A DNA stretch of 64,000 bases, taken from NCBI GenBank assembly GCA_013360215.1, contig JABWCP010000013.1:47396-111395 (forward strand), read 5' to 3'. Origin of the DNA: a bacterium (GTDB taxonomy: Bacteria; CLD3; SB21). Shown here piece after piece: positions 1 through 8,363 of the stretch. Numbering within the stretch: position 1 is the stretch's first letter; every line of letters begins with the position of its first letter. Below the pieces are notes generated by a model. It had not been told where the DNA came from and searched no databases. It saw only the letters and a list, made by a program, of their open reading frames with translations. Position numbers and translations under genes: made by a program.

Positions 1-1
1 A

Positions 2-25
2 GCACCACAAGGCGGCGGTCAATAA
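2..25 (+). CDS. 3' end of a CDS entering from the left (partial)
   Basis: The frame starting at base 2 reads APQGGGQ and stops at TAA (23-25), 25 bases before a strong terminator. A Gly/Gln-rich tail followed at once by a terminator is what the end of a gene looks like. Only seven residues are visible, so no function can be given. The other plus-strand frame that stays open here runs straight through the terminator stem and is less credible. Confidence 0.3.
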   Translation, partial: APQGGGQ

Positions 26-49
26 GTTTTAATAATGATCTGAAAAAAT

Positions 50-86
50 CAAAGCCCTTTGGTAAAACAAAGGGCTTTGTTGTTTT
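50..86. terminator. Bidirectional intrinsic terminator
   Basis: A perfect 12-bp stem (CAAAGCCCTTTG 50-61 with its complement 68-79) and a 6-nt loop, followed on the plus strand by a T-rich tract (79-86). On the minus strand it is followed by a run of T opposite 44-49. It probably ends the gene that enters from the left. Confidence 0.85.
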
Positions 87-266
87 ATGCAATGATCCGC
101 ATGAAGATAAAAATGATCGAATAGAAAGTATTCTGATGTCGAATTCGAGGGCGAGAGCTACACCTGAATGTGACGAATGTGAATAGAATAGTCATTATAT
201 ATAAGCTTATGGCTTATACCATGCTCTGACGTTTCGTAATAAGTATCATTACTGTTGGTACAAATG
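87..266. other. Non-coding stretch between two terminators
   Basis: No credible gene is seen. It contains one small hairpin (TATAAGC 200-206 pairing with GCTTATA 212-218, 5-nt loop). The stretch ends in the strong terminator at 267-298, so a small RNA transcribed rightward cannot be excluded, but no convincing promoter was found. Confidence 0.3.
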
Positions 267-298
267 AAAAACCCGCTAAAGGTATTAGCGGGTTTTTT
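267..298. terminator. Bidirectional intrinsic terminator downstream of the DUF2147 gene
   Basis: A 13-bp stem (267-279 with 285-297) with core ACCCGCTAA/TTAGCGGGT, a 5-nt loop and U-tracts on both strands. On the minus strand it lies about 30 bases after the stop of the DUF2147 gene and would end that transcript. Confidence 0.85.
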
Positions 299-328
299 AT
301 GATCAAACAAATAGAATGTAATTCCTAA

Positions 329-811
329 TTAATTGGCGCGACTCCAATACGAAGTACGTCCGATCAATGAAAATCCTATGAATCCGCGGATTTTCAATTT
401 ATTCTGTTCCATGAGCTGCATATAGCATTTATAATCAGAGCCTTTTTTGGGATCATAGATCATACCGTTGCTCCATTCACCTTCAGCAGAATCATACGTG
501 AAGTCCCGCAAAATCACCAAACCGATGATTTTTTGTGAGCGACGACCAGAATCGGGGTTTTTGAAATCTACTTTTTCGGCGCCAAGTTTGACTAAGGGTT
601 CGCCTTCATTATCGCTTACATCATTGGCGTTATACGTAGGTTCTTTGAGCCATACGATTTTGCCAAAATACTGTGAACCTTGTTTGTAAATTTCGATCTG
701 TGCCGTGCCTTCTTCATTGTACCACTTACCGATGATGGCATCCGGATCGCCCGCAAATGCGGCTGACAAACCGACTACCATAAGTAAACCGAGGATCATA
801 AAACGCTTCAT
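329..811 (-). CDS. Secreted DUF2147 family protein
   Basis: 160 residues. An N-terminal signal peptide (MKRFMILGLLMVVGLSAAFA, cleavage near residue 20) sends it to the periplasm. The mature part has the DUF2147 hallmarks in order: IIGKWYNEEG near 26-35, FGKIVWLKEP near 49-58, a KNPD motif near 84-87, the MIYDPKKGSDYKCYM block near 117-131, and the closing RGFIGFSLIGRTSYWSR. Family members are small lipocalin-like beta barrels of unknown ligand, common in Bacteroidota and Proteobacteria; the biochemical role is unknown. It lies 24 bases downstream of the helicase gene and may be co-transcribed with it. The terminator at 267-298 follows. Confidence 0.85.
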   Translation of the reverse strand: MKRFMILGLLMVVGLSAAFAGDPDAIIGKWYNEEGTAQIEIYKQGSQYFGKIVWLKEPTYNANDVSDNEGEPLVKLGAEKVDFKNPDSGRRSQKIIGLVILRDFTYDSAEGEWSNGMIYDPKKGSDYKCYMQLMEQNKLKIRGFIGFSLIGRTSYWSRAN

Positions 812-835
812 ACAGCGCCTCCTTTGAATGATGAA

Positions 836-2578
836 TTAAGAAGAATGATCTTTCTTATATGTTCGTGATTTACGAAACGGGGAATCCTCTTTTGTGTGAG
901 TTGATCGTTTGGCGAAGGGCATACGCGGTGCGCCGCCGGAGCGTCCATCGGTTCGCTCGACGACGGCTTTTTTTCCGCCGATGGTAATGCCTGTGAGGGA
1001 ACGGATCACACGATCCACGGATTCGGCATCCACGCGGAACACGGAATGATCTTCATTGATAAATACTTTGCCTACTTGCCGTCCTTCAAGGCGCGCCAGA
1101 TTACATATTTTTCCGACAAGTGTGCCGGTTTGCAGATTGTGCTGTGCACCGACATTGATACGCAGTTCGGTCATCTCTGCACGCGGCGCATAGCTGCGGT
1201 CACGCATTCCGCTACGCTGTCCGAAATTATCCGGTACATTAAGTTCTTTGTCGTCTTCGTATTTTTCCAAAAATTCACGGCAAAGCAAGGTTACCAAACC
1301 GCGCATGATTTCTTCGGTTTCATATTTTTTGAGTATGGGTTTCCACCGGTCAAAATAACGATCAAACCCGGTCGGATTTTTCAACGCCTCTTCAAATTCT
1401 GTAATCGTCCGGTCAATGTTGGCTTCCATGATTTCTTGTATGCCGGGAATCGTGGATTTGGTAATACGTTTACGTGTATTACCTTCAAGCCGACGAAGCT
1501 TATAATTTTCCGACGGGGTTACCAGGGTAATGGCAATTCCTGTTTTGCCGGCACGTCCGGTACGACCGATGCGGTGAATATAGCTTTCAGATTCCATCGG
1601 CAGCGAATAATTGATGACGTGCGTAAGATCATTGACGTCAATGCCACGCGCAGCAACGTCCGTCGCGATCAACAGCCGTACGCCTTTAGCTTTAAATTTA
1701 CGCATTACATGCTCGCGTTGGGCCTGATTCATGTCGCCGTGCAAAGCCTCGGCTTTAAATCCTTTGAGTACCAAGCGCTCGGCGACTTCGGCGCATTGAG
1801 CTTTGGTTTGACAGAAAACGATCGCGTACATTTCTTTGGCGTGATCAATAAGCCGGCATAACGCTTCAAATTTATTATGTTCCTGTACGGCGTAATAAAT
1901 CTCTTCCGTGTTTTCCGTCGTGGCCGTGTTTTTTTGAATTTTCACTTCACGCGGCTCGGTCATAAATCGTTTGGCAATACCGCGAATTTGACTGCTGAGT
2001 GTGGCCGAAAAAAGCCAGATGCTGCGTTCGGTGCCCGCATGCGTAAGAATTTCTTCGATTTCCTCCAGAAAACCCATGTCGAGCATTTCGTCGGCTTCAT
2101 CGAGGACAAAGTGTTTGATCTGCGAAAGCTGTAATGTGCCGCGATGCAAGTGATCTACAACGCGACCGGGCGTACCGACGACGATCTGCACGCCTTGGCG
2201 CAACGCACGGAGCTGTACGCCGATATCTTGACCGCCGTAAATCGGAAGAATGCGCAAGCGTTTATGTTTACTTAATTTTTTTAATTCCTCGCTGATTTGC
2301 ACGGCTAATTCGCGTGTCGGGGAAAGAATAATAGCTTGTACCGTTTTAGCGGAGGGATCAATTTTTTCGATGAGCGGGATGCCAAAAGCCGCGGTTTTAC
2401 CGGTACCGGTTTGTGCCTGGCCTACAAAATCGCCATGGTGTGATAAAAGCAGAGGAATGGCTTTTGCTTGAATTTCAGACGGTGTGACAAAACCCATTTC
2501 TTCGATGGCTTTTTGCACTTCGGGACTAAGAGAATACTCTTTGAATGTGGACATACTTTCCTTGGGAAACGCTGACAT
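836..2578 (-). CDS. deaD: DEAD-box ATP-dependent RNA helicase, DeaD/CsdA type
   Basis: 580 residues; cytoplasmic enzyme that unwinds structured RNA, in this family in ribosome assembly and mRNA turnover, often cold-induced. Helicase motifs are in order: Q motif (GFVTPSEIQ, 29-37), motif I AQTGTGKT (55-62), PTRELA (87-92), TPGR (136-139), DEAD (160-163), SAT (191-193), motif V ATDVAARGID (305-314) and motif VI HRIGRTGRAG (335-344). A C-terminal DbpA-like RNA-binding domain covers about residues 470-545 (ELRINVGAQ to VVERTDG), followed by a basic tail. That layout is typical of DeaD rather than RhlE/RhlB. The start is an ATG; an internal Met9 is possible. The lipA gene lies 74 bases upstream on the same strand. 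Confidence 0.95.
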   Translation of the reverse strand: MSAFPKESMSTFKEYSLSPEVQKAIEEMGFVTPSEIQAKAIPLLLSHHGDFVGQAQTGTGKTAAFGIPLIEKIDPSAKTVQAIILSPTRELAVQISEELKKLSKHKRLRILPIYGGQDIGVQLRALRQGVQIVVGTPGRVVDHLHRGTLQLSQIKHFVLDEADEMLDMGFLEEIEEILTHAGTERSIWLFSATLSSQIRGIAKRFMTEPREVKIQKNTATTENTEEIYYAVQEHNKFEALCRLIDHAKEMYAIVFCQTKAQCAEVAERLVLKGFKAEALHGDMNQAQREHVMRKFKAKGVRLLIATDVAARGIDVNDLTHVINYSLPMESESYIHRIGRTGRAGKTGIAITLVTPSENYKLRRLEGNTRKRITKSTIPGIQEIMEANIDRTITEFEEALKNPTGFDRYFDRWKPILKKYETEEIMRGLVTLLCREFLEKYEDDKELNVPDNFGQRSGMRDRSYAPRAEMTELRINVGAQHNLQTGTLVGKICNLARLEGRQVGKVFINEDHSVFRVDAESVDRVIRSLTGITIGGKKAVVERTDGRSGGAPRMPFAKRSTHTKEDSPFRKSRTYKKDHSS

Positions 2579-2652
2579 GAGAAATCAATAAATTATGACT
2601 ATGACGTTTTATGAAATATCAGCGGTCTTCATAAAAATCATAAAAGACAGGT

Positions 2653-3615
2653 TTATAAAATTTGGACGCTGTCGCGGCGAACAAAAGAATCGGCCACCAC
2701 ATCGGTCTGTTCATCGGCGTGATACGAACTCCGTACCAGCGGTCCGGACTCGACCACACGAAAACCCATAGCCAGGCCTTTTTCGCGGAACATGGCAAAA
2801 TCATCGGGATGAACAAAACGATCCACGGGGATATGTTCTTTGGTAGGCTGGAGATATTGGCCGAGTGTGAGTATGTCCAAATCCACTTTTCGCAGATCGT
2901 CCATGACGGCAAGTACTTCATCGTTTTTTTCGCCAAGACCGAGCATGAGTCCGCTTTTGGTGATCATGCCGTTTTTCTTGGAGCGATCGAGTACCTCCAA
3001 CGTTTGTGCATAGTTGGCTTGAGGGCGTACGACCTGATACAAACGCGGAACAGTTTCCGTATTGTGATTGAGTATATCAGGGTGCGCATCAATGACGTTT
3101 TTGAGATTTTCAAAATTGCCCTTAAAATCAGGGATCAGTACTTCGATGCGGCATGTGGGAATGGCTTTACGAATTGCGCGAATCGTTTCGGCAAAAATCA
3201 TAGAACCGCCATCTTGCAATTCATCCCGATTGACGGACGTGATTACGGCATGGCGAAGATTCATCGTTCGCACGGACTCGGCAACGCGCCGGGGTTCATC
3301 TTTATCGAGCCATGTCGGTTTACCTGTTTTGACCGCACAAAAACCGCAACTGCGGGTACAGGTATCGCCGAGTATCATAAACGTGGCCGTGCCGCGATTC
3401 CAACATTCGGACAGATTAGGGCAACGGGCTTCTTCGCAGACGGTATGCAGTTTTTTGGAACCGACAAGGTTTTTGATTTCCGAAAATTTTTCACCGATCG
3501 GAATTTTGACTTTGAGCCATTCGGGGCGCTTGAGCGGTTCTTTTTCCTGAACTTCTTCGGTTTTCTTTTTGATGTAGTCAACCTGTACGGAAGTCATCGG
3601 ATATTGACGGGACAT
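2653..3615 (-). CDS. lipA: Lipoyl synthase (radical SAM)
   Basis: 320 residues. Inserts two sulfurs into protein-bound octanoyl groups to make lipoate on 2-oxoacid dehydrogenases and GcvH. Both cluster motifs are intact: the auxiliary [4Fe-4S] ligands C60, C65, C71 in [12 protein letters not shown], and the radical SAM CxxxCxxC ligands C86, C90, C93 in CTRSCGFC. The RSSY signature, whose Ser ligates the auxiliary cluster, is at 295-298. The N-terminus is Lys-rich and about 35 residues long; Met7 is an alternative start. The partner octanoyltransferase gene (lipB) is not adjacent but lies about 10 kb away at 13487. Supply of the octanoyl substrate by that LipB is inference. Confidence 0.96.
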   Translation of the reverse strand: MSRQYPMTSVQVDYIKKKTEEVQEKEPLKRPEWLKVKIPIGEKFSEIKNLVGSKKLHTVCEEARCPNLSECWNRGTATFMILGDTCTRSCGFCAVKTGKPTWLDKDEPRRVAESVRTMNLRHAVITSVNRDELQDGGSMIFAETIRAIRKAIPTCRIEVLIPDFKGNFENLKNVIDAHPDILNHNTETVPRLYQVVRPQANYAQTLEVLDRSKKNGMITKSGLMLGLGEKNDEVLAVMDDLRKVDLDILTLGQYLQPTKEHIPVDRFVHPDDFAMFREKGLAMGFRVVESGPLVRSSYHADEQTDVVADSFVRRDSVQIL

Positions 3616-3731
3616 AGCGAACTTTCTTACTCCTCAGTTTCGAGACGTTATATCAAATCCCGACGCCAAAAGCAAAGGGAAAATGAATCATTTTAATCTC
3701 GGGTATTCCTGCATTATTCGTCGTTGTTAAC

Positions 3732-4343
3732 TCATTTGACGTACACGATATCACCGGCGGCGATAAACTTGATCCGCCCTTCATTTTCTTTGGTAAAACC
3801 GACGGTTTTATCGGTTTCGCGGTCTTTCCATTCAGTCAGAACCTCTACGGTGCGAGCGCTCCATACTTCGATGCGGAGATTGTGCGTACCCTCAGGCAAT
3901 TCGTCAAAGCAGCGCTGCAAATCACTTGGAAGTTCCATAAGCCAAGATGACCAATCTGATTCCGGTAGGGCATCACCGCGCGATTCGATTTCATAAATGC
4001 GTTTACCGTTTTCGATGACGCGGTATTCGATCACTTCCGGCATTCCCCCCGGCAGGCCGCCCATGTGTACGGGGCTATATACGCGCCCAAAAAAAGTGTC
4101 GCCGTGATTAAATTGAGTTTGCAATAAGGGTTGTACCTCTGCGGTTTTACCGAGACGCGGGATTTCTTCTTTGGAAAAAACCACGGCGCCGGCACCCCAC
4201 CATTCCTGCCCTTTTGTCTTACGGCGTTCATCATCCGTTTTTTTAATAATATGTTTGTGGAACTCACCTTGCGGCTGCTGTGCTGTGACCATTGCCACTC
4301 CTATGAAAGTAAATAGGATGCAAAACATGGTAAAAAGTTTCAT
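3732..4343 (-). CDS. Secreted protein of unknown function
   Basis: 203 residues. A clear signal peptide (hydrophobic residues 4-20, cleavage near AQQ) indicates export. The mature part has no motif I recognise. It alternates short beta-type segments with charged stretches, and contains HMGGLPGGMPEVIEYRV mid-protein and a C-terminal beta-rich half (LRIEVWSARTVEVL). That pattern would suit an immunoglobulin-like or jelly-roll fold, but this is only inference. It is the last gene of a minus-strand run (M50 - amidotransferase - HIT - this gene), 51 bases after the HIT gene. Confidence 0.7.
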   Translation of the reverse strand: MKLFTMFCILFTFIGVAMVTAQQPQGEFHKHIIKKTDDERRKTKGQEWWGAGAVVFSKEEIPRLGKTAEVQPLLQTQFNHGDTFFGRVYSPVHMGGLPGGMPEVIEYRVIENGKRIYEIESRGDALPESDWSSWLMELPSDLQRCFDELPEGTHNLRIEVWSARTVEVLTEWKDRETDKTVGFTKENEGRIKFIAAGDIVYVK

Positions 4344-4394
4344 ACGGATGCTCCGTTTTTTTTATTTAACGCATAAGCAGAAAGGACAAAAGAA

Positions 4395-4739
4395 TCAGGC
4401 AGGGTTCCAACCCATCGGTTTGCCGCCAAGGATATGCAAATGAAGATGAAAAACTTCTTGGCCGGCGTATTTACCGTTATTTACGACGACACGAAAACCA
4501 TTGTCTTTGATGCCGGCCGCTTCGGCGACTTTGCCTACGGCAAGTAATAATTTTCCGCCGAGCTTCGAATCATCGCCCGTCATGTCGGATAATTTTTCGA
4601 TATGTTTTTTGGGTATCAATAAAATATGAGTAGGCGCTTTAGGATGCAGATCATCAAACGCGATAACATCGCTGTCTTCATATACAGGTTTGGACGGGAT
4701 ACGGTGATCGGCGATTTTGCAAAAAATACAATCATTCAT
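4395..4739 (-). CDS. HIT family purine nucleoside phosphoramidase (HINT-like)
   Basis: 114 residues, the usual length of a single-domain HINT protein; cytoplasmic. The histidine triad HxHxH is present as HLHLH (98-102, in QEVFHLHLHILGG), with a CxxC at 4-7 and the DIxPKAPTH-type segment (DDLHPKAPTH, 29-38) that forms the nucleotide pocket. The C-terminal GW is typical of HinT. HINT proteins hydrolyse adenosine phosphoramidates and acyl-AMPs; the physiological substrate is unknown. It starts 9 bases after the amidotransferase gene, so it is probably in an operon with it. Confidence 0.93.
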   Translation of the reverse strand: MNDCIFCKIADHRIPSKPVYEDSDVIAFDDLHPKAPTHILLIPKKHIEKLSDMTGDDSKLGGKLLLAVGKVAEAAGIKDNGFRVVVNNGKYAGQEVFHLHLHILGGKPMGWNPA

Positions 4740-4748
4740 AAAAAACTC

Positions 4749-5669
4749 CTACGCTATCGGTTTTTGCAAGTGCGGCAATTCGTAATAATTCATCAAGCCG
4801 TTAAAAGAGCGGCGAAGGAATCCCGGAAGTATGGCTTTGTACGTACGCAAAAGTTTATTAGGATTGAGAACAGATTGGATAAATTCTTCATACGCTTTAT
4901 CACCCAACACTTCGATGATGTGTGATTTTTCGTCCGGATCGGTAAACCGCATTAAAATGGCACTCTTTTCAGCCTCGGGATGAAATTGTACGGACTCCAT
5001 TTCATCCGAATAGCGAATACCTGTGATCGCTTTACCGGCATGCGATTCCGATCCTTCAAAGGACAAAATGAGGGCATTCATGTTTTTTAGCCGCTGCGCA
5101 TCGGGTTCGGTTACTTGCCAGTCGCGATTATCAAAAGCATAAAACTTGTCCTGAAGTCCTTCGAATAAATAATCCTGCCGACCTTCTTCGGAGCGAAAAA
5201 TGGGAACGATGCCCAGGTTACGTTTATCGCGCTGACTGATATATCCTACTTCAAATTTTTTGGCCATGAGTTGAAACGAATGGCAAATACCGAAAAAGTA
5301 CTGCTTGTTTTCGTGCGAAAGGTTGTGCTCTAATATTTGATCTAAAAGTTTCGAAAACTTTTCTTCCCAGTCGGTTGTCGTCTCTTCGAGAGGGCTTCCC
5401 GGGCCGCCGCTGGAAATATAAATGTCGTACCCGTTTTCGGGCACTTCATTGCGATCGCGCACATGAAAATGATCAATCTGAAAATCGACCGCATAACCGT
5501 TGACCCGGACGTAATACGTAAAATTATCAATAATACGTTTGATATTGCGAATGCCTAGATTGCGCAGGCCGTTATTCATATCTAAAATAGCAATGCGTAT
5601 CGTGACCGAAGCGTGCCAGTCCAGATGCTGTTCCTGATTGAGAGAGCGTGCGAGTGAATCTGAGATCAT
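4749..5669 (-). CDS. Class I glutamine amidotransferase-like protein
   Basis: 306 residues. The triad-type motifs are visible: nucleophile Cys129 in FFGICHSFQLM and His230/Glu232 in VQFHPEAE. The oxyanion-region motif ISSGGPGSP (85-93) precedes them. The elbow reads GICHS rather than the usual GICLG, so this is a divergent member resembling the stand-alone GMP-synthase-like amidotransferases. An N-terminal extension of about 25 residues and a C-terminal tail of about 60 residues, ending in a basic/aromatic helix, flank the domain. No synthetase domain is fused and none is adjacent, so the acceptor of the ammonia, or an alternative peptidase-like role, is unknown. The start lies 4 bases after the stop of the M50-like gene. 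Confidence 0.85.
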   Translation of the reverse strand: MISDSLARSLNQEQHLDWHASVTIRIAILDMNNGLRNLGIRNIKRIIDNFTYYVRVNGYAVDFQIDHFHVRDRNEVPENGYDIYISSGGPGSPLEETTTDWEEKFSKLLDQILEHNLSHENKQYFFGICHSFQLMAKKFEVGYISQRDKRNLGIVPIFRSEEGRQDYLFEGLQDKFYAFDNRDWQVTEPDAQRLKNMNALILSFEGSESHAGKAITGIRYSDEMESVQFHPEAEKSAILMRFTDPDEKSHIIEVLGDKAYEEFIQSVLNPNKLLRTYKAILPGFLRRSFNGLMNYYELPHLQKPIA

Positions 5670-5673
5670 ACGT

Positions 5674-6477
5674 TTATCCGGCGGAGGGTTGTGGTGGTTT
5701 GGCAGAAGCTTGAAAGCGCGCGCTGATTTTTAACGCATAATACAAAATCGCTACAGCGGTAATGACCCACAGAATGGACCACACTATGGCCGGTAAAAAA
5801 AACAATTGCGCCACGGTGTCCGCATCCGAATGGCCGAGACTATAGCGGCTTCGTGTCGCTCCCATAGACAGACGTACCAGAGTCAATGCGTCGCTGACGG
5901 CGTTAAGCGCACATTGTACGGCGAGAAAATTAATCACAATATAGTTGAGCCATGTACCGCCTTTGAAAGCGAGTAACAGCAAGACAACGCATAGGCCACC
6001 GCTAACAGCTAATGTAAAAAAATCACGCACATAAAAAATAATGGCTACGGCAAACCCGATACCGATCACGGCTAAAATAACCCGCGCCAGATTTCGCCGA
6101 CCACTCATGATGATCAAAATGCCTGCGAATAATGCTGCGCCCAGATAACCCGCACTCGCGATGAAGCCTTGCGCTAATCTACCGCCGGAAACGGTGTGTT
6201 GCATATAACCGCTGGTATCAGGATTGATGACAATGCGACTGACCGATTCGCCCATGATCAGGCTGGCGATGGCGTGACCGCTTTCGTGAACGAATGTGGT
6301 GAAAAACTCAAACGGCAGAAGGATCATGCCGGTAAACGGGAAAAAATCTAGAGCGATAGATACCGCGACAAGAGCAAGGATTAAACCGTTGCTGCGAAAA
6401 AACCCTCTACCGTTAGGTGAAGATTGGGATGGACCGGCGGGGCCGGTTTCGGTTGTATGTGATGTGGTTTCTTCCAA
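5674..6477 (-). CDS. M50B-like integral membrane metalloprotease
   Basis: 267 residues, about six membrane segments. Zinc motif HESGH (64-68, HExxH) lies at the end of the first hydrophobic region, followed by the GYMQH segment seen in M50B-like proteins (cortical-type site-2 protease relatives). A second metal ligand Asp is not obvious. The N-terminal 30 residues are polar and Thr/Ser/Pro-rich. The only reasonable start is TTG at 6477, because no in-frame ATG precedes the zinc motif. Site-2 proteases cut transmembrane substrates; the target here is unknown. First gene of the M50 - amidotransferase - HIT - secreted protein run. Confidence 0.75.
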   Translation of the reverse strand: MEETTSHTTETGPAGPSQSSPNGRGFFRSNGLILALVAVSIALDFFPFTGMILLPFEFFTTFVHESGHAIASLIMGESVSRIVINPDTSGYMQHTVSGGRLAQGFIASAGYLGAALFAGILIIMSGRRNLARVILAVIGIGFAVAIIFYVRDFFTLAVSGGLCVVLLLLAFKGGTWLNYIVINFLAVQCALNAVSDALTLVRLSMGATRSRYSLGHSDADTVAQLFFLPAIVWSILWVITAVAILYYALKISARFQASAKPPQPSAG

Positions 6478-6595
6478 AACACAGGAAACTTACATTTTTT
6501 TTAAGTGGCGTGCAAATGAATGTTGAAAGCAAATCGTATTTAGAGGCCGGTGGAAACAAATATATAGAAACACAATGATGGACAAATATTAACGG

Positions 6596-6979
6596 TTACT
6601 CTTCATCCGGGCAAGCATCAATAATACGCGTTGGACGCGATCGGAGTAGTCGTATTGCTTCGTCGCCCGAGCGAATCCACAACGTGTCAGCTTGACCAAA
6701 AAAATCATACACCAAACGGTTATCCAATCGGTCTATCATGATAAGTTCATCCGAAGAAATATGATATTGACCGCACATAAAAACGTGTACGACCGAGTCT
6801 TGCCGTCCATACTGAAAAGCACCGTTTTTTTCAAATATCCAACATGTTTTACGTTGGGTATCCGACCAAAAACCTTCGATGTTTTTTAAAGCAGGATACG
6901 TTGTGCTCAAAGACTCGGTATGTTTGCAAGCGATACACATCAATACTATCATTGCTATCAGCAGGGTGTAGTTTTTCAT
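6596..6979 (-). CDS. Small lipoprotein of unknown function
   Basis: 127 residues with a type II signal peptide; the lipobox MCIAC puts the lipidated Cys at residue 18. The rest resembles small lipocalin-like or META-type lipoproteins (GFWSDTQRKTCWIFEKNG, then short beta strands), but no family is certain. The start codon overlaps the stop of the HAD phosphatase gene by four bases (ATGA, 6976-6979), so translation is probably coupled to it. Confidence 0.7.
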   Translation of the reverse strand: MKNYTLLIAMIVLMCIACKHTESLSTTYPALKNIEGFWSDTQRKTCWIFEKNGAFQYGRQDSVVHVFMCGQYHISSDELIMIDRLDNRLVYDFFGQADTLWIRSGDEAIRLLRSRPTRIIDACPDEE

Positions 6980-7638
6980 AAAGCGTTGACCTTAGCCCAT
7001 GTTTTATCGTCCCAAGCGTCTAATGAAGCAAGTTGAATATCGGCAATACACCACTGCGGTTTGCCCGCTGCCGCGGTATCCGGTACGCATGCGGCCAACA
7101 TACGGGCCGCTTTAGCAGCGATCACGCCACTAAGTGAATCTTCGATGACGAGGCATTCTGTCGGGTTGACGTTGAGCCGCTCCGCTGTCGTGATAAAAAT
7201 TCCCGGATGCGGTTTACCGTAGGGTTCATATTCTGCGGAGTGGATAACTTCAAAACGATCTTTGATTTTTAGATGAGTAAGAACGGCCTGGATAATGCGC
7301 ATAGCGGACGATGAAGCTAAAGCCAATTTGCCGACGTGTTTTGTAAAAAAATCCAAAGCATGATATACACCTGGCATAACTTTGCCGTGCGTTGTGGATA
7401 GGGCTATGACGCGGTCCACCACGCGCTGCTCTACGGTATAAAGATCAACACCGCTCCACGGTTTACGTTTATACCAATAGTGAACGACTTCATCAAACCG
7501 CCAACCCATCGTGCGTTCGCAGTCCGCATCCGTTAGAGCGATGCCCAAATCAGCGAATACTTCACGTTCGGCTTGCCTCCAAAAGGGTTCTGAATTGATC
7601 AAAAGCCCGTCCATATCAAAAATAACCGATTTTATCAT
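6976..7638 (-). CDS. hxpB: HAD-superfamily sugar phosphatase, HxpB (YniC)-like
   Basis: 220 residues. HAD motif I FDMDGLLINSEPFW holds nucleophile D8 and acid/base D10. The FDMDGLL(I)(D/N)SEP(L/F)W block, the WY.R.PW segment near residues 55-62 (WYKRKPW), the LASSS motif II, the GKPHP motif III and the IEDSLSGVIAAKAARM motif IV match E. coli hexitol phosphatase B closely over the full length. Such enzymes dephosphorylate 2-deoxyglucose-6-P and hexitol phosphates; exact specificity here is inferred. It sits 11 bases after the AlkD-like gene and overlaps the downstream lipoprotein by 4 bases. Confidence 0.88.
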   Translation of the reverse strand: MIKSVIFDMDGLLINSEPFWRQAEREVFADLGIALTDADCERTMGWRFDEVVHYWYKRKPWSGVDLYTVEQRVVDRVIALSTTHGKVMPGVYHALDFFTKHVGKLALASSSAMRIIQAVLTHLKIKDRFEVIHSAEYEPYGKPHPGIFITTAERLNVNPTECLVIEDSLSGVIAAKAARMLAACVPDTAAAGKPQWCIADIQLASLDAWDDKTWAKVNAL

Positions 7639-7649
7639 AACGGAGTTTC

Positions 7650-8318
7650 CTACAAACGGCTTTTTTTAAATTTATCTTGCAGTTTTTTATCGGTTAATAT
7701 TTTCAATGCATCGGGTGCATCCGTATGATCGAGCACGACCGGCCCGATTTGTGTCACCGCAAAAAGCGCTTCTTTATTGAGCCGTGGAGATATTTGGCCG
7801 ATAGCGATGACGGCTTTATTCATGGCTTCACGAGCAAAATTGGGCGATTCGTGAATATCACGTACGATATTCCACAAATAAGCCATGCAATCGGCTTCAC
7901 TAATGGCTGGTCCGGATAGTGCCAAAATCGTATAACCGCACCGACGCACCATTTCTTTTGGGGATGAAGTCCAGCGATCAATCCATTGTTTTCGATCGGT
8001 TAAGTCGGGAGTGATGCTTTCGATTAACGCATCCGCAACATGAGGGTGCTGTACAGTCTCTATACGGTGCTTTAGAAGATTAATATCGGGTGAAGTATGG
8101 CGTGAGGTCATTGCAACCAAAATTTGTGCTTCAGGTATATTGGTGTTCCATAAGTTTTCCAACAAAGCCGCGTCGTTAGATATTTTCTTTTGAATTTTTT
8201 TGAGTAATGCGAGCTTGATTCGCGATTGGATCAAATCGGGGGGTACGTGCGCAAGTGGTTGGTGTGCCTCGTTTTCGTGAGCCTGGCATAACAAAGTTAT
8301 AACTTCATCCGGGGTCAT
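7650..8318 (-). CDS. DNA alkylation-repeat (AlkD/HEAT-like) protein
   Basis: 222 residues, all-helical and composed of HEAT-like repeats. Features that recall the DNA alkylation repeat family are the WIDRWTSSPKEMVRRCGYT segment, the FAREAMNKAVIAIG helix and the closing IGPVVLDHTDAPDAL segment. I do not see the full set of AlkD catalytic aromatic residues, so whether it is an active N-glycosylase is open. Neighbours (HAD phosphatase downstream, sensor kinase 45 bases upstream) do not clarify its role. Confidence 0.6.
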   Translation of the reverse strand: MTPDEVITLLCQAHENEAHQPLAHVPPDLIQSRIKLALLKKIQKKISNDAALLENLWNTNIPEAQILVAMTSRHTSPDINLLKHRIETVQHPHVADALIESITPDLTDRKQWIDRWTSSPKEMVRRCGYTILALSGPAISEADCMAYLWNIVRDIHESPNFAREAMNKAVIAIGQISPRLNKEALFAVTQIGPVVLDHTDAPDALKILTDKKLQDKFKKSRL

Positions 8319-8363
8319 GTGGTCTTCTTAATCATAAAATTCTATGTGATCAGACGTTTGGGA

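Noticed and set aside
1..186. Plus-strand frame open through the first terminator
   Set aside because: It would translate across a perfect terminator stem; the frame ending at base 25 fits the terminator position better.
1046..1861. Open frame of 271 codons on the plus strand inside the DEAD-box helicase gene
   Set aside because: It is antisense to a gene with all helicase motifs, and its translation has no recognisable domain or ribosome site.
2619..2936. Short minus-strand frame overlapping the 3' end of lipA
   Set aside because: It overlaps conserved lipA coding sequence, including RSSY, in another frame and has no motif.
2662..3696. Open frame of 344 codons on the plus strand across lipA
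   Set aside because: Antisense to an intact lipoyl synthase; the long frame follows from codon bias, and its product shows no motif.
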